From assembly GCA_030644725.1 (NCBI GenBank), contig CP130629.1:2643501-2707500 (forward strand): a stretch of 64,000 bases of DNA. Direction: 5' to 3'. The translations under genes and the position numbers were made by a program. This stretch comes from Candidatus Electrothrix communis (GTDB taxonomy: Bacteria; Desulfobacterota; Desulfobulbia; Desulfobulbales; Desulfobulbaceae). Below, in pieces: positions 28,745 to 36,277 of the stretch; the stretch's first letter is position 1, and each line of letters begins with the position of its first letter. Under the pieces are notes generated by a model, which saw only the letters and a list, made by a program, of their open reading frames with translations, had not been told where the DNA came from and did not search any database.

Positions 28745-29608
28745 ATGTCAGCGAAGAGCAATTCTGCAAACGTACCCCGAAGAGATTTCCTCAAAACTGC
28801 CGGAGCCGCCATGTTGGCGACCGCAATCCCCTGGAGCCAAGCCAACGCCCAAAGTTTTGCCGGGCAGACCCTCCAGGTCTGGTCCTGCGGCGGGTTAGCC
28901 GAGGCATTCATGCAGGCGAACCAACTCTACGAAAAGAAAACCGGGATCACCATCAGCTACACCGGTGCCTTTGCTGCGGCCCTGGGCAAATCACTGCTGG
29001 CCAACGGTCGGACAGAGGTCTTTGCCGGGCGGGTGCTGAAACTGGCTCAGAAGCTCCGAGCAGCCGACAAGATGGTCTTTTTTGAGCCCCTCTGCTTCAC
29101 CCAGTACGTCATGATCACCCCCAAGGGCAATCCGGCCGGAATAGCAACGATCCAGGATCTGGCCCGTCCCGGTGTCAAGATCGCCCTGGCACCGGATGCC
29201 TCGCCACCCGGCGGTGCTGCTGTCCTCAAGCTGCTGGAAAAGACCGGGGTGAAAGAGGCGGCCTTGGCCAATGCTGTGGTCAAGGGTTCCTGCGTCCAGC
29301 AAATCATGACAAGTATTATCAATGGAACCAGTGATGTGGCTGTGGTGGAAAAACGGCTGACCCGGATTCCCAATTTCAAGGGACAAACCGAGATCATCCC
29401 TTTACCGGACAACCAGCAGCCTCCCCCTCCCCTGCCCTTTACCATCGGGGTTATGAAGGATGCTCAAGATCCCGAACTGGCCCGTGACTATGTTGCCTTT
29501 ATCCTCTCAGAGCAAGGGCAGGCCTGCTTTGAGCGTCAGGGCTTTATCCCGGCTCTTTCTGCCAAGGGACAGGAGTTGGTTGAAAAACTGGGGGTGAAAG
29601 ATGTCTGA
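28745..29608 (+). CDS. Tat-exported ModA-like substrate-binding protein
   Basis: A 287-residue periplasmic binding protein of the extracellular solute-binding (ModA/SBP_bac_11-like) class. The N-terminus has a twin-arginine signal (RRDFLKTAGAAMLATAI, Arg residues about 11-12), implying folding or cofactor loading before export. The mature domain begins QTLQVWSCGGLAEAFMQ and contains GVKIALAPDASPPGGAAVL. No ABC permease or ATPase follows; instead the gene overlaps a membrane ferredoxin gene by 8 bp. The ligand (oxyanion such as molybdate or tungstate, or something else) cannot be told from sequence. Confidence 0.85.
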   Translation: MSAKSNSANVPRRDFLKTAGAAMLATAIPWSQANAQSFAGQTLQVWSCGGLAEAFMQANQLYEKKTGITISYTGAFAAALGKSLLANGRTEVFAGRVLKLAQKLRAADKMVFFEPLCFTQYVMITPKGNPAGIATIQDLARPGVKIALAPDASPPGGAAVLKLLEKTGVKEAALANAVVKGSCVQQIMTSIINGTSDVAVVEKRLTRIPNFKGQTEIIPLPDNQQPPPPLPFTIGVMKDAQDPELARDYVAFILSEQGQACFERQGFIPALSAKGQELVEKLGVKDV

Positions 29609-30371
29609 AAAAAAGAAAAACCACCTGGTCCCAATTCGTCGCGCTGTACAAGGCGGCATGTTGTTACTGCTCGGCCAATGGTCCTTTTACGGTCTGTTCC
29701 GCTGCCCCTTTGCCGTGCCCTTTGTCAGCTGCCAGAGCTGCCCGGTGATCACCTGCTGGGGCCGAGTCACCAGCCTGTTCTGGGGATTTTGGCTTACCCT
29801 GCCAATCATCGGCCTACTGTTCGGGCGGGCTTTTTGCGGCTGGGGCTGTCCCGGTGGCCTGGTTTCTCAGCTGTCAGCCAAGCTTGCTCCGTTTAAGGGA
29901 AGAAGAAAGGGTCTCATTAACCGATTTGCCCCCTATGGAAAATACCTGGCCCTGTTGACAGCCCTGGTGCTCTGGTTATTTCTGAATAATCCACGTTGGG
30001 CCATACCAATTCGGATCGGCGAATTCATAAATTCCATCCGGCTGACCTTTGAACACGCCGAGACGGCCTGGCTGGTCCGCACCCTGACGGTTCTCAGCTT
30101 TATAACTGCCGGTTTCCTGTTCTCAAACCTCTGGTGCCGGTTTGCCTGCCCCACCGGGGGCTTGCTGGAGCTGTTCAAACGCACAGCTCTCTTTACCTTC
30201 CACCCCACCGAACAATGCAATGACTGTGATGTCTGCCAAGATGCCTGCGACATAGGGACCCGACCGGCGGAAAGCAACTGCACCAACTGCGGGGACTGCC
30301 AAAGCGCATGCCCGCGTAACGCTATTCAATTCGGTCGCCTGAAACGCAAGCAGGGGAAAAAATATGCTTGA
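29601..30371 (+). CDS. NapH/CcoG-like membrane 4Fe-4S ferredoxin
   Basis: A 256-residue polytopic protein with four or five membrane helices and two types of Cys motif. CGWGCPGG and CRFACPTGG are NapH/NosR-like CxxxCP motifs at the membrane, and two C-terminal 4Fe-4S ferredoxin motifs read CNDCDVCQDACD and CTNCGDCQSACPR. It overlaps the binding-protein gene by 8 bp (29601-29608), so the two are translationally coupled. Such proteins pass electrons from the quinone pool or cytoplasm to the periplasm; here the acceptor is unknown. Confidence 0.92.
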   Translation: MSEKKKNHLVPIRRAVQGGMLLLLGQWSFYGLFRCPFAVPFVSCQSCPVITCWGRVTSLFWGFWLTLPIIGLLFGRAFCGWGCPGGLVSQLSAKLAPFKGRRKGLINRFAPYGKYLALLTALVLWLFLNNPRWAIPIRIGEFINSIRLTFEHAETAWLVRTLTVLSFITAGFLFSNLWCRFACPTGGLLELFKRTALFTFHPTEQCNDCDVCQDACDIGTRPAESNCTNCGDCQSACPRNAIQFGRLKRKQGKKYA

Positions 30372-30438
30372 TTAATCGGGACGGCCTGACATATTTCTGT
30401 TCAATTATCTAACTAAAATACACCAAGAGGAATTACCC

Positions 30439-31242
30439 ATGAGGAAGAAAACCCTACTACTTACCCTGCTTTTCTCTGCCCTGTCTGTTACAGGCGCATT
30501 TGGAGAACCTGTTGCCAATGCAGACAGCAAAGCGTTGACAGAGCTTGTTAATATTAAACCGACCAAGGACGGCTATGCGCTGATTGACACAGCCACCCTG
30601 AAAAAACTCCTTGATACCAATCAAGAGGATCTGGTCGTGGTCGATGCCCGTAACCCGGAGGAATTCCAGGAAGTGCATATCAAGGGGGCGATCAACCTTC
30701 CGCAAAAGAAGTTCAAAAAATATGCTGATCTTCTGCCTAAAGAAAAATCCGCCCGGATTATCTTTTACTGCAACGGGATAAAATGCGGCAAAAGCAAAAA
30801 AGCGGCAAAAGCAGCCTTAAAAATGGGCTATACGCGGATCTTTGTCTATGCGGAGGGCATGCCGGTCTGGGAGGAAAAAGGGATGCCCATCTATGCTGGG
30901 CCGGAGTATGAAAAACGGATTGAGACGGACAAACTTTCTCCGGAGGAGCTGAACACGCTCATCCAAAGCAAGGCGGACACCTTTACGGTGGTTGATGTTC
31001 GAGACCCAGAGGAGTTTCAGAAGGGCCATATGCCCGGAGCGATCAACATTCCCTCGCCTACCTTTGCTTCTCAATCTGAAGTGCTGGATAAAAAAAAGCA
31101 GATCATTGTCTATTGCAGCGGCGGCGGCAGGAGCTATAACGCCTACCGCAAGCTGATGAAGCTGGGGTATAAGGATATTCGTCAGGCTTTATTCTTTGAT
31201 TGGCAGGAGGCGGGTTTGCCGGTGGAGAAGTCTGACGCATAA
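30439..31242 (+). CDS. Exported double-rhodanese sulfurtransferase
   Basis: A 267-residue protein with an N-terminal signal peptide (LLLTLLFSALSVTGAFG) and two rhodanese domains. The first domain ends in IIFYCNGIKCGKSKKA with the catalytic Cys, and the second in IIVYCSGGGRSYNAY, also with Cys. Both therefore look active, unlike classical tandem rhodaneses with one inactive half. It would handle sulfane sulfur in the periplasm. It lies 67 bp after the NapH-like gene and ends at a strong terminator, so it may be part of the same redox unit. Confidence 0.92.
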   Translation: MRKKTLLLTLLFSALSVTGAFGEPVANADSKALTELVNIKPTKDGYALIDTATLKKLLDTNQEDLVVVDARNPEEFQEVHIKGAINLPQKKFKKYADLLPKEKSARIIFYCNGIKCGKSKKAAKAALKMGYTRIFVYAEGMPVWEEKGMPIYAGPEYEKRIETDKLSPEELNTLIQSKADTFTVVDVRDPEEFQKGHMPGAINIPSPTFASQSEVLDKKKQIIVYCSGGGRSYNAYRKLMKLGYKDIRQALFFDWQEAGLPVEKSDA

Positions 31243-31274
31243 GACTCACCCTTTCTCCCAAAAAGGACAAACAG

Positions 31275-31303
31275 AGCCGGAGCAAATGCTGCTCCGGCTT
31301 TTT
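31275..31303 (+). terminator. Rho-independent terminator
   Basis: A 10-bp perfect stem (AGCCGGAGCA / TGCTCCGGCT) with loop AATGC followed by a T-run, placed 32 bp after the double-rhodanese stop. Confidence 0.92.
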
Positions 31304-31497
31304 AATGTGGAAATCGCAACACCACTTGCTCTCTCCTGCCCCTGCTCAATAAAATTTCAACGCTAAGCTAAACAGTTACGAATAACCATTGAAATTACGA
31401 GAAAATCAGGATAGTATTTTGATAAAAAAATACGCATCAAATTGAATCGGCAGAAGAAGTAGATTGCCGGGAGAGAACTCAAGTGACGGGGTAAAGC

Positions 31498-31767
31498 ATG
31501 CTGGGAAAAGTTTTTTGGGGATTAGTCATTCTGCTGTTTATCGGGATATTGGTGATTCCGTTTATCCTGCCCTCTTATTATGCCAGTCAAGCAGAAGCTC
31601 AATATGATAACGAACAATATAGTGAGAACTTCGAAGGCGAGGCAGACGGCGATGACGGTCTTGATATCGATTTCAAAAAAAGCCGCAGGAAGACCTCCTC
31701 AACAAGCACTTTTGCAAGAAGTGTCCGCTCATCAGGCGGTTCCCGTAGCTACCGCAGCGGCAAATAA
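31498..31767 (+). CDS. Small single-span membrane protein with acidic then Ser/Arg-rich tail
   Basis: An 89-residue protein: one transmembrane segment (FWGLVILLFIGILVIPFILP, about residues 6-25), an acidic stretch (about residues 40-57) and a Ser/Arg-rich basic end. No family is recognised. It starts 9 bp before the SpeE-like gene and is probably the first gene of the polyamine-like operon. Low complexity in the tail argues for a scaffold or anchor rather than an enzyme. Confidence 0.7.
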   Translation: MLGKVFWGLVILLFIGILVIPFILPSYYASQAEAQYDNEQYSENFEGEADGDDGLDIDFKKSRRKTSSTSTFARSVRSSGGSRSYRSGK

Positions 31768-31776
31768 TTATCTCAC

Positions 31777-33315
31777 ATGCCTTCTGATCAATTTCGGCTG
31801 ACCAAATCACGGGCAGCAGTGCTCCAAGTCTCCGTGCTGGTGGTGGCCCTGTGCGGCATTGTCTACGAGCTGCTCATCGCTACGGTTTCCTCCTACCTGC
31901 TCGGTGACTCGGTCCGCCAGTTCTCGGTCACCATCGGCCTGTTCATGGCGGCAATGGGTCTCGGGGCATATATCACCCGCTTTATCAATACCCATCTCAT
32001 TGCCCGCTTTGTCATCATCGAAATCCTGGTGGCCTTGGTCGGCGGTCTCTCCACGGTTATCCTCTTTCTCGTCTTTCCTTGGTCAGGATTCTATCAGCCC
32101 ACCATGTACGGGCTGATTATCATCATCGGCACCTTGGTGGGCATGGAGATCCCTCTGCTGACCCGAGTTCTGAGTGAGACCGGCGATATTCGCCGTTCCA
32201 TTGCCGATGTTCTCTCCCTGGATTACCTTGGTGCCCTGATCGGCTCTGTTGCCTTTCCCCTCTTTCTCTTGCCCTTTCTCGGCCTGTTTCGAGCAAGCTT
32301 TGTTATCGGCTTTTTCAATGCCGGAGTAGCCCTTTTTAATGTCGTTGTTTTTTCTTCCCTGCTCCGATTCCCAAGACGGTATGCCGCCTTAGCCGTTCTG
32401 GTCTGTGCTCTGCTGATCTCAACCCTGATTACCAACGAACGGATCACCGCCTTTGCCGAGGGCCAGCTCTATGCGGACAGGATCATCTTTTCTGAACAGA
32501 CCCCGTATCAGAAAATCGTCCTGACCAGGGAAGACGGAACCAACCGGCATCGCCTCTATCTTGACGGTCATATTCAATTTGCTGAAAAGGATGAATACCG
32601 CTATCATGAGGCCCTGGTTCACCCGGTGCTCTCTGCCCCTGGTCCGCGCAAGGAGATCTTAATCCTCGGCGGCGGGGACGGTTTGGCGGTCCGAGAAATT
32701 CTCAAATACAACGATGTGGAGCGGATCACCCTGGTGGATATTGATCCAGCCATAACCAGAATCTGCTCAACCTTGGCCCCAATCACTCGCCTGAATCAGG
32801 GGGCCCTGCAAGATCATCGGGTCAGCATCCGCAATGAGGACGCCTTTGCCTTTCTGCGCCAAAGCAAGGAGATCTTTGACCGGGTTATTATTGATCTGCC
32901 TGATCCCCATAACGAGGCCTTGAGCAAGTTGTACAGCGTTGAATTTTACAATCTGCTGGCCCGGCGGCTCACTGCGGGCGGTTTGGTGGTCAGCCAATCT
33001 ACCTCGCCCCTGATGACGCGGGAGACCTTCCGGGCCATCGGTGAAACCATGAGCAGTGCCGGTTTCGAGGTCCTGCGCTATAAGGTCAATGTCCCGTCCT
33101 TTGCCGGGGACTGGGGCTTCACCTTAGCTGGTCGTCCTGGTTACCTGCCCACTGCCTTTGCCATCCCGGAAGCCAATACCCGCTTTCTCACCAACCAGGT
33201 GATGGAGGCTGCCACTATTTTTGCCAAGGATGAACAAGTGGTGTCGTCCCTGACCAATTCTATCTTTGAACCCAAACTCTACCTGACCTATAACCGGGAA
33301 GCTGCCCGTTGGTAA
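31777..33315 (+). CDS. Membrane-embedded spermidine synthase-like protein
   Basis: A 512-residue protein fusing about seven N-terminal membrane segments (residues 15-220) to a SpeE-like methyltransferase-fold domain. The aminopropyltransferase core shows EILILGGGDGLAVREILKY (nucleotide-binding GGGDG), LVDIDPAITRICS and RVIIDLPDPHNEALSKLYS, the equivalent of the DxxDP active-site loop. The ligand could be a polyamine or another amine. It is followed by DUF350 and SpeD-like genes, an arrangement seen in envelope stress-linked operons. Activity as a true spermidine synthase is not proven by sequence. Confidence 0.9.
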   Translation: MPSDQFRLTKSRAAVLQVSVLVVALCGIVYELLIATVSSYLLGDSVRQFSVTIGLFMAAMGLGAYITRFINTHLIARFVIIEILVALVGGLSTVILFLVFPWSGFYQPTMYGLIIIIGTLVGMEIPLLTRVLSETGDIRRSIADVLSLDYLGALIGSVAFPLFLLPFLGLFRASFVIGFFNAGVALFNVVVFSSLLRFPRRYAALAVLVCALLISTLITNERITAFAEGQLYADRIIFSEQTPYQKIVLTREDGTNRHRLYLDGHIQFAEKDEYRYHEALVHPVLSAPGPRKEILILGGGDGLAVREILKYNDVERITLVDIDPAITRICSTLAPITRLNQGALQDHRVSIRNEDAFAFLRQSKEIFDRVIIDLPDPHNEALSKLYSVEFYNLLARRLTAGGLVVSQSTSPLMTRETFRAIGETMSSAGFEVLRYKVNVPSFAGDWGFTLAGRPGYLPTAFAIPEANTRFLTNQVMEAATIFAKDEQVVSSLTNSIFEPKLYLTYNREAARW

Positions 33316-33340
33316 ATCATTTGACAAGGAGGAGCATGTA

Positions 33341-34207
33341 ATGATCAATTTCACAGAAACCGCTGAGCTCTATTACGGTATGCTCTACATCGTCTTGGGG
33401 ATTGTCGTCCTAACGCTCAGTAAATTTGCTGTCAATCTGATGACGCCCTATAAGATCAACAAGGAACTGATTCATTCGGACAACCCGGCCTTGGGTGTCA
33501 CCCTGGCCGGCTATTATGCCGGGGTAGTGATCATCTTTCTTGGATCCGTTATCGGGGACAGCCCTACCGAGCCCGCAACTGTCGGCGATCTCTTCCTTGA
33601 AGTCGCGATTGATTTGAGCTACGCAATGTTCGGTATCCTAGCCCTGAATCTCTGCCGCAAGGTGGTTGACCTGGCCATCCTCTATAAATTCAGCACGGTC
33701 AAAGAAATCATAACCGACCGCAATGTGGGGACCGGAGCCGTAGAAGCTGGAGCCATGATTGCGACGGCCCTGATGATCGCCGGGGCAGTCAACGGTGAAG
33801 GGTCTTTTCTCTCCACTATGGTTTTCTTTCTCCTCGGCATGGGCCTACTCATCCTGTTCAGTCATTTCCATGCCTTCCTGACCCCCTATGATGACCACGA
33901 TGAGATTGAAAAGGATAACGTGGCTGCCGGTGCTTATCTTGGGTTTTCCTTAATCGCGCTGGGGATTATAGTGCTCAAGGCCACAGCTGGAGATTTTATC
34001 AGCTGGGGTTATAACCTCTCCTGGTTTGCCGGTTATGCTGTCCTCGGTTTCCTCGGACTGGCCGTGCTCCAAAAAATAATTTTGGTTATCTTCCTGCCCG
34101 GTGCAAATATTGAGGAAGAAATCAGCCGTGACCGTAATCTGAATATCGCTTGGATCGGCGGCACAATGAGCATCGGTATTGCTGCTTTTATCTTCTTTCT
34201 GTTGTAG
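33341..34207 (+). CDS. DUF350 membrane protein, duplicated
   Basis: A 288-residue membrane protein with about eight hydrophobic segments and two repeated DUF350 units: NPALGVTLAGYYAGVVIIFL near residue 50 and DNVAAGAYLGFSLIALGIIV near residue 195 are corresponding elements. DUF350 proteins are found with PspA-type and SpeE/SpeD-like genes in envelope-stress operons; their molecular action is not known. A GGAGGAG site precedes the start. It is separated by 26 bp from the SpeE-like gene. Confidence 0.9.
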   Translation: MINFTETAELYYGMLYIVLGIVVLTLSKFAVNLMTPYKINKELIHSDNPALGVTLAGYYAGVVIIFLGSVIGDSPTEPATVGDLFLEVAIDLSYAMFGILALNLCRKVVDLAILYKFSTVKEIITDRNVGTGAVEAGAMIATALMIAGAVNGEGSFLSTMVFFLLGMGLLILFSHFHAFLTPYDDHDEIEKDNVAAGAYLGFSLIALGIIVLKATAGDFISWGYNLSWFAGYAVLGFLGLAVLQKIILVIFLPGANIEEEISRDRNLNIAWIGGTMSIGIAAFIFFLL

Positions 34208-34221
34208 AAACTCTAGGAATA

Positions 34222-34584
34222 ATGGAACTGGAAAAAAACGTGAAAATGGAAGACGGCACCGTGTTCCATGCCGCGCTCTCCTTTCGCAATGTGGAAGCGG
34301 ACCTCGGTGATAAAAAATTACTACAAAAAGTGGCGGAACGAATAGTCGAGCATTTCCGCCTGGATGTGGTTGATGTGCATTGGCATTATTATGCCCCTAT
34401 CGGCATCACCGGGGTCTATGTCCTGCAACAATCCAGTCTAACCTTGCACACCTGGCCAGAATTTAAAAAACTGGTTATTGATGTCACCACCTGCGGCTCT
34501 GAGGTGGATCTGGAAATCATCTTGCCGGAATTAAAGGCTGCGCTCTCCACAGATACAGTGCAGCTCTCTGCTGAGATTCTTTAG
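34222..34584 (+). CDS. speD: SpeD-like S-adenosylmethionine decarboxylase proenzyme
   Basis: A 120-residue small SpeD-type protein. In the family a proenzyme self-cleaves at a Ser to create the pyruvoyl cofactor; the segment here reads QQSSLTLHTWPEF where typical enzymes have ESH at the cleavage point. Alignment keeps the cleavage Ser, changes Glu to Gln before it and His to Ser after it, and keeps HTWPE and the TTCG Cys region. The frame is open from 34150, but ATG 34222 (MELEKNV) gives the family length. Some SpeD homologues have changed substrate (arginine or ornithine), so decarboxylation of S-adenosylmethionine is probable but not certain. Confidence 0.85.
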   Translation: MELEKNVKMEDGTVFHAALSFRNVEADLGDKKLLQKVAERIVEHFRLDVVDVHWHYYAPIGITGVYVLQQSSLTLHTWPEFKKLVIDVTTCGSEVDLEIILPELKAALSTDTVQLSAEIL

Positions 34585-34661
34585 CTCCCTGTTGCCCCAC
34601 ATTGCCCTTGTCCTGTGTTTATAAAAACCAGGATTTCGACAAACCAAATCTCTCTCTTTTT

Positions 34662-34695
34662 ACCGGGTGCGTAACGCGTGACCCGGTTTCTTTTT
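34662..34695 (+). terminator. Terminator after the polyamine-like operon (first copy of a repeat)
   Basis: The stem ACCGGGT / ACCCGGT is followed by TTTCTTTTT. The hairpin and the next 18 bases (GCCCGGCCTCTGGGATTT) recur at 35691-35745, making a direct repeat of about 50 bp, 1.03 kb apart. Confidence 0.8.
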
Positions 34696-34770
34696 GCCCG
34701 GCCTCTGGGATTTATTCTGTATCAAGAAGATAGTACTGGTGACACAACAACACATACTTGATAAAAAACA

Positions 34771-34799
34771 TTGACATTTTCGCTTTATACCAATATAAA
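34771..34799 (+). promoter_or_regulatory. Sigma-70-type promoter upstream of the riboswitch
   Basis: TTGACA at 34771-34776 and TATAAA at 34794-34799 with 17-bp spacing. Transcription would start near 34806, about 60 nt before the riboswitch core. Confidence 0.75.
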
Positions 34800-34867
34800 T
34801 AACTATATTTACTTAATAGCAATCTATATCATTTGCTCGTAAAGTTCTTTTACAGAATACGCTTTCT

Positions 34868-34962
34868 GGCGTTTGCAGACCAGAAAGTTGAAAAAGCCAC
34901 AGCCGTCGTGAGGCGGTGTCGGAAAGCCACGGGTCTCCAAAAGAGAGATAGCCGGGTTGCCT
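34868..34962 (+). promoter_or_regulatory. Probable cyclic di-GMP-I (GEMM) riboswitch
   Basis: The aptamer core is recognised from its 3' half: GGAAAGCCACGGGTCT, a short loop, then AGATAGCCGGGTTGCC, matching the GEMM consensus (AAAGCC..GG.CT and TAGCCGGGTTGCC). The 5' half has a P2 hairpin capped by a GTGA (GNRA) tetraloop: ACAGCCGTC / GGCGGTGT with one bulged G. A sigma-70-type promoter lies upstream and a GGAGG ribosome site follows at 34982. The joining region differs from the commonest GGACGCAAAG form, so binding strength is uncertain. Confidence 0.75.
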
Positions 34963-34993
34963 GCTTTCAATTCTACAACAACAGGAGGATATT

Positions 34994-35329
34994 ATGAAAA
35001 ACCCAGCTACCATCAAGAGAAATCACCTTGCCGGAGCATTTTTACTTGCTGCTCCCCCCTTCCCTCTCAGACAGCACCTCTCGTTAAAATTATCCAGACG
35101 AATCAAAATGCCAGCTTTTTAGCATCGGGGCCACATGACCTGACATAAGCAGAGCCTGATAACTATACAAGTTGTACTCAATACTGATGGGCCAATATAT
35201 CTTGTGGCTCAAACTGTAGCGGCTGATTTCTCAACAGCAGCACAGTGCAACTTCTCACTGAGAAAAGACAGGGTTGGTAACGGACACTGTCCTTTTATTA
35301 CAGGCCGACTAAAAATCAACAAAACGTAA
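34994..35329 (+). pseudogene. Broken small exported-protein gene under the riboswitch
   Basis: ATG 34994 follows AGGAGGATATT and begins MKNPATIKRNHLAGAFLLAA, a basic then hydrophobic export-like start. At the C-run near 35053 the frame ends soon after, but one base shifted it continues as LPSQTAPLVKIIQTNQNASF. A later shift near 35145 opens SLITIQVVLNTDGPIYLVAQ and on to a stop at 35329. The pieces look like one secreted protein of about 110 residues broken by two frameshifts. No family is recognised, so the reconstruction is tentative. Confidence 0.35.
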
Positions 35330-35461
35330 AGGAGAAGACTGTAAATGCATCTGGAGGAAATCGGGCATAGGTTCAGGGGATTGCTCATTCATGTGTTTCC
35401 GACCCCTTCCAATCGTGCCAACCATCCTGCTATCATACTGGATTTATAGTCAATACATTTC

Positions 35462-35638
35462 ATGAAGGATAATACAAGCAAAACAAAACAAGATCGTGTC
35501 GCGGAATTAAAGAATAAGATCTATTATGCTAAATCTGCATGTGATGCTTATAAAGACACAAATAATTATCTTTATCAGACAAACTCGATGTATATGGAGG
35601 GATTGAAGGAGAAGCTGGAAGAATTAAAAAAATCGTAA
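35462..35638 (+). CDS. Small charged hypothetical protein
   Basis: A 58-residue frame from ATG 35462, beginning MKDNTSKTKQDRVAELKNKI and ending MEGLKEKLEELKKS. It is Lys/Glu-rich and predicted helical, possibly coiled coil. No family is recognised and the ribosome site is weak. It may be a small regulatory or structural peptide, or a chance frame. Confidence 0.45.
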   Translation: MKDNTSKTKQDRVAELKNKIYYAKSACDAYKDTNNYLYQTNSMYMEGLKEKLEELKKS

Positions 35639-35690
35639 AGAAACGAGCTGCCAGCTCATGCTCACGACCTTTATTTTGTATGATCACCTC

Positions 35691-35745
35691 ACCGGGTGCG
35701 TGTTCAAGCGCAACCCGGTTTTCTTTTGCCCGCCCTCTGGGATTT
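35691..35745 (+). terminator. Terminator-like hairpin, second copy of the direct repeat
   Basis: The stem ACCGGGTGCG / CGCAACCCGGT is followed by TTTTCTTTT and then GCCCGCCCTCTGGGATTT, near-identical to the copy at 34662-34713. No coding frame needs termination here except the small 35462 gene. It marks the right side of a 1-kb segment holding the riboswitch. The rest of the stretch to 35959 has no gene. Confidence 0.65.
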
Positions 35746-35959
35746 GAACCCGTGGCCCCGACCTGTAACCCGCATCACTGCGGCCTTTGATTTTGCTCTG
35801 TGATACCTGTATGTGTACTTTATCGTGTTTTCCAGCTTGTACATTTGACAAAATGTACATAGTTTTATATTGTAACAGTAGTGCGTAGGCTATTGAACAA
35901 TAAGTCTGACTTTTACCTACCGCATCACTACGCTAATTTGCAATACAGAGGTGATAAAA

Positions 35960-36214
35960 ATGCCGGGAACCAAAAGACTTGTTGTTGAATTGCCAGAATC
36001 GCAACACCGTGCTATCAAAGCGGAGGCATTGCTCAGAGGAATCTCAATGAGAGACTATGTGTTAGAAAAACTGGGAACAAGAACAGGAGACAGCTCAAAT
36101 AATGCAACAGAGTCTTTGTTTGAGGCATTGAAAGAGGTTAGAGCGTATAAAAACGGAGAAAAGGAACTTCAATCTGCTCGTGATTTCTTTTCCGATTCCG
36201 ACAAAGAACTGTAA
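35960..36214 (+). CDS. Ribbon-helix-helix-type antitoxin
   Basis: An 84-residue protein beginning MPGTKRLVVELPESQHRAIK, followed by EALLRGISMRDYVLEKLG, the pattern of Arc/CopG-like ribbon-helix-helix antitoxins; the C-terminal half (SLFEALKEVRAYKNG) would bind the toxin. ATG 35960 follows GAGGTG; a GTG at 35951 is an alternative. The stop at 36214 abuts the start of a RelE-like toxin at 36215, which is split by an insertion sequence. The antitoxin itself is intact. Confidence 0.8.
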   Translation: MPGTKRLVVELPESQHRAIKAEALLRGISMRDYVLEKLGTRTGDSSNNATESLFEALKEVRAYKNGEKELQSARDFFSDSDKEL

Positions 36215-36277
36215 ATGTACAGCGTTAAAATAACAGATACCTTCGCAAGGGAAACTAAGAAACTTGCCAAAAAATAT

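Noticed and set aside
35728-35765. A tRNA-like 3' end (GGGTTCAAATCCC on the minus strand)
   Set aside because: Only the T-loop-like part is there; the T-stem pairs poorly, and anticodon and D arms are absent. It is part of the duplicated terminator repeat.
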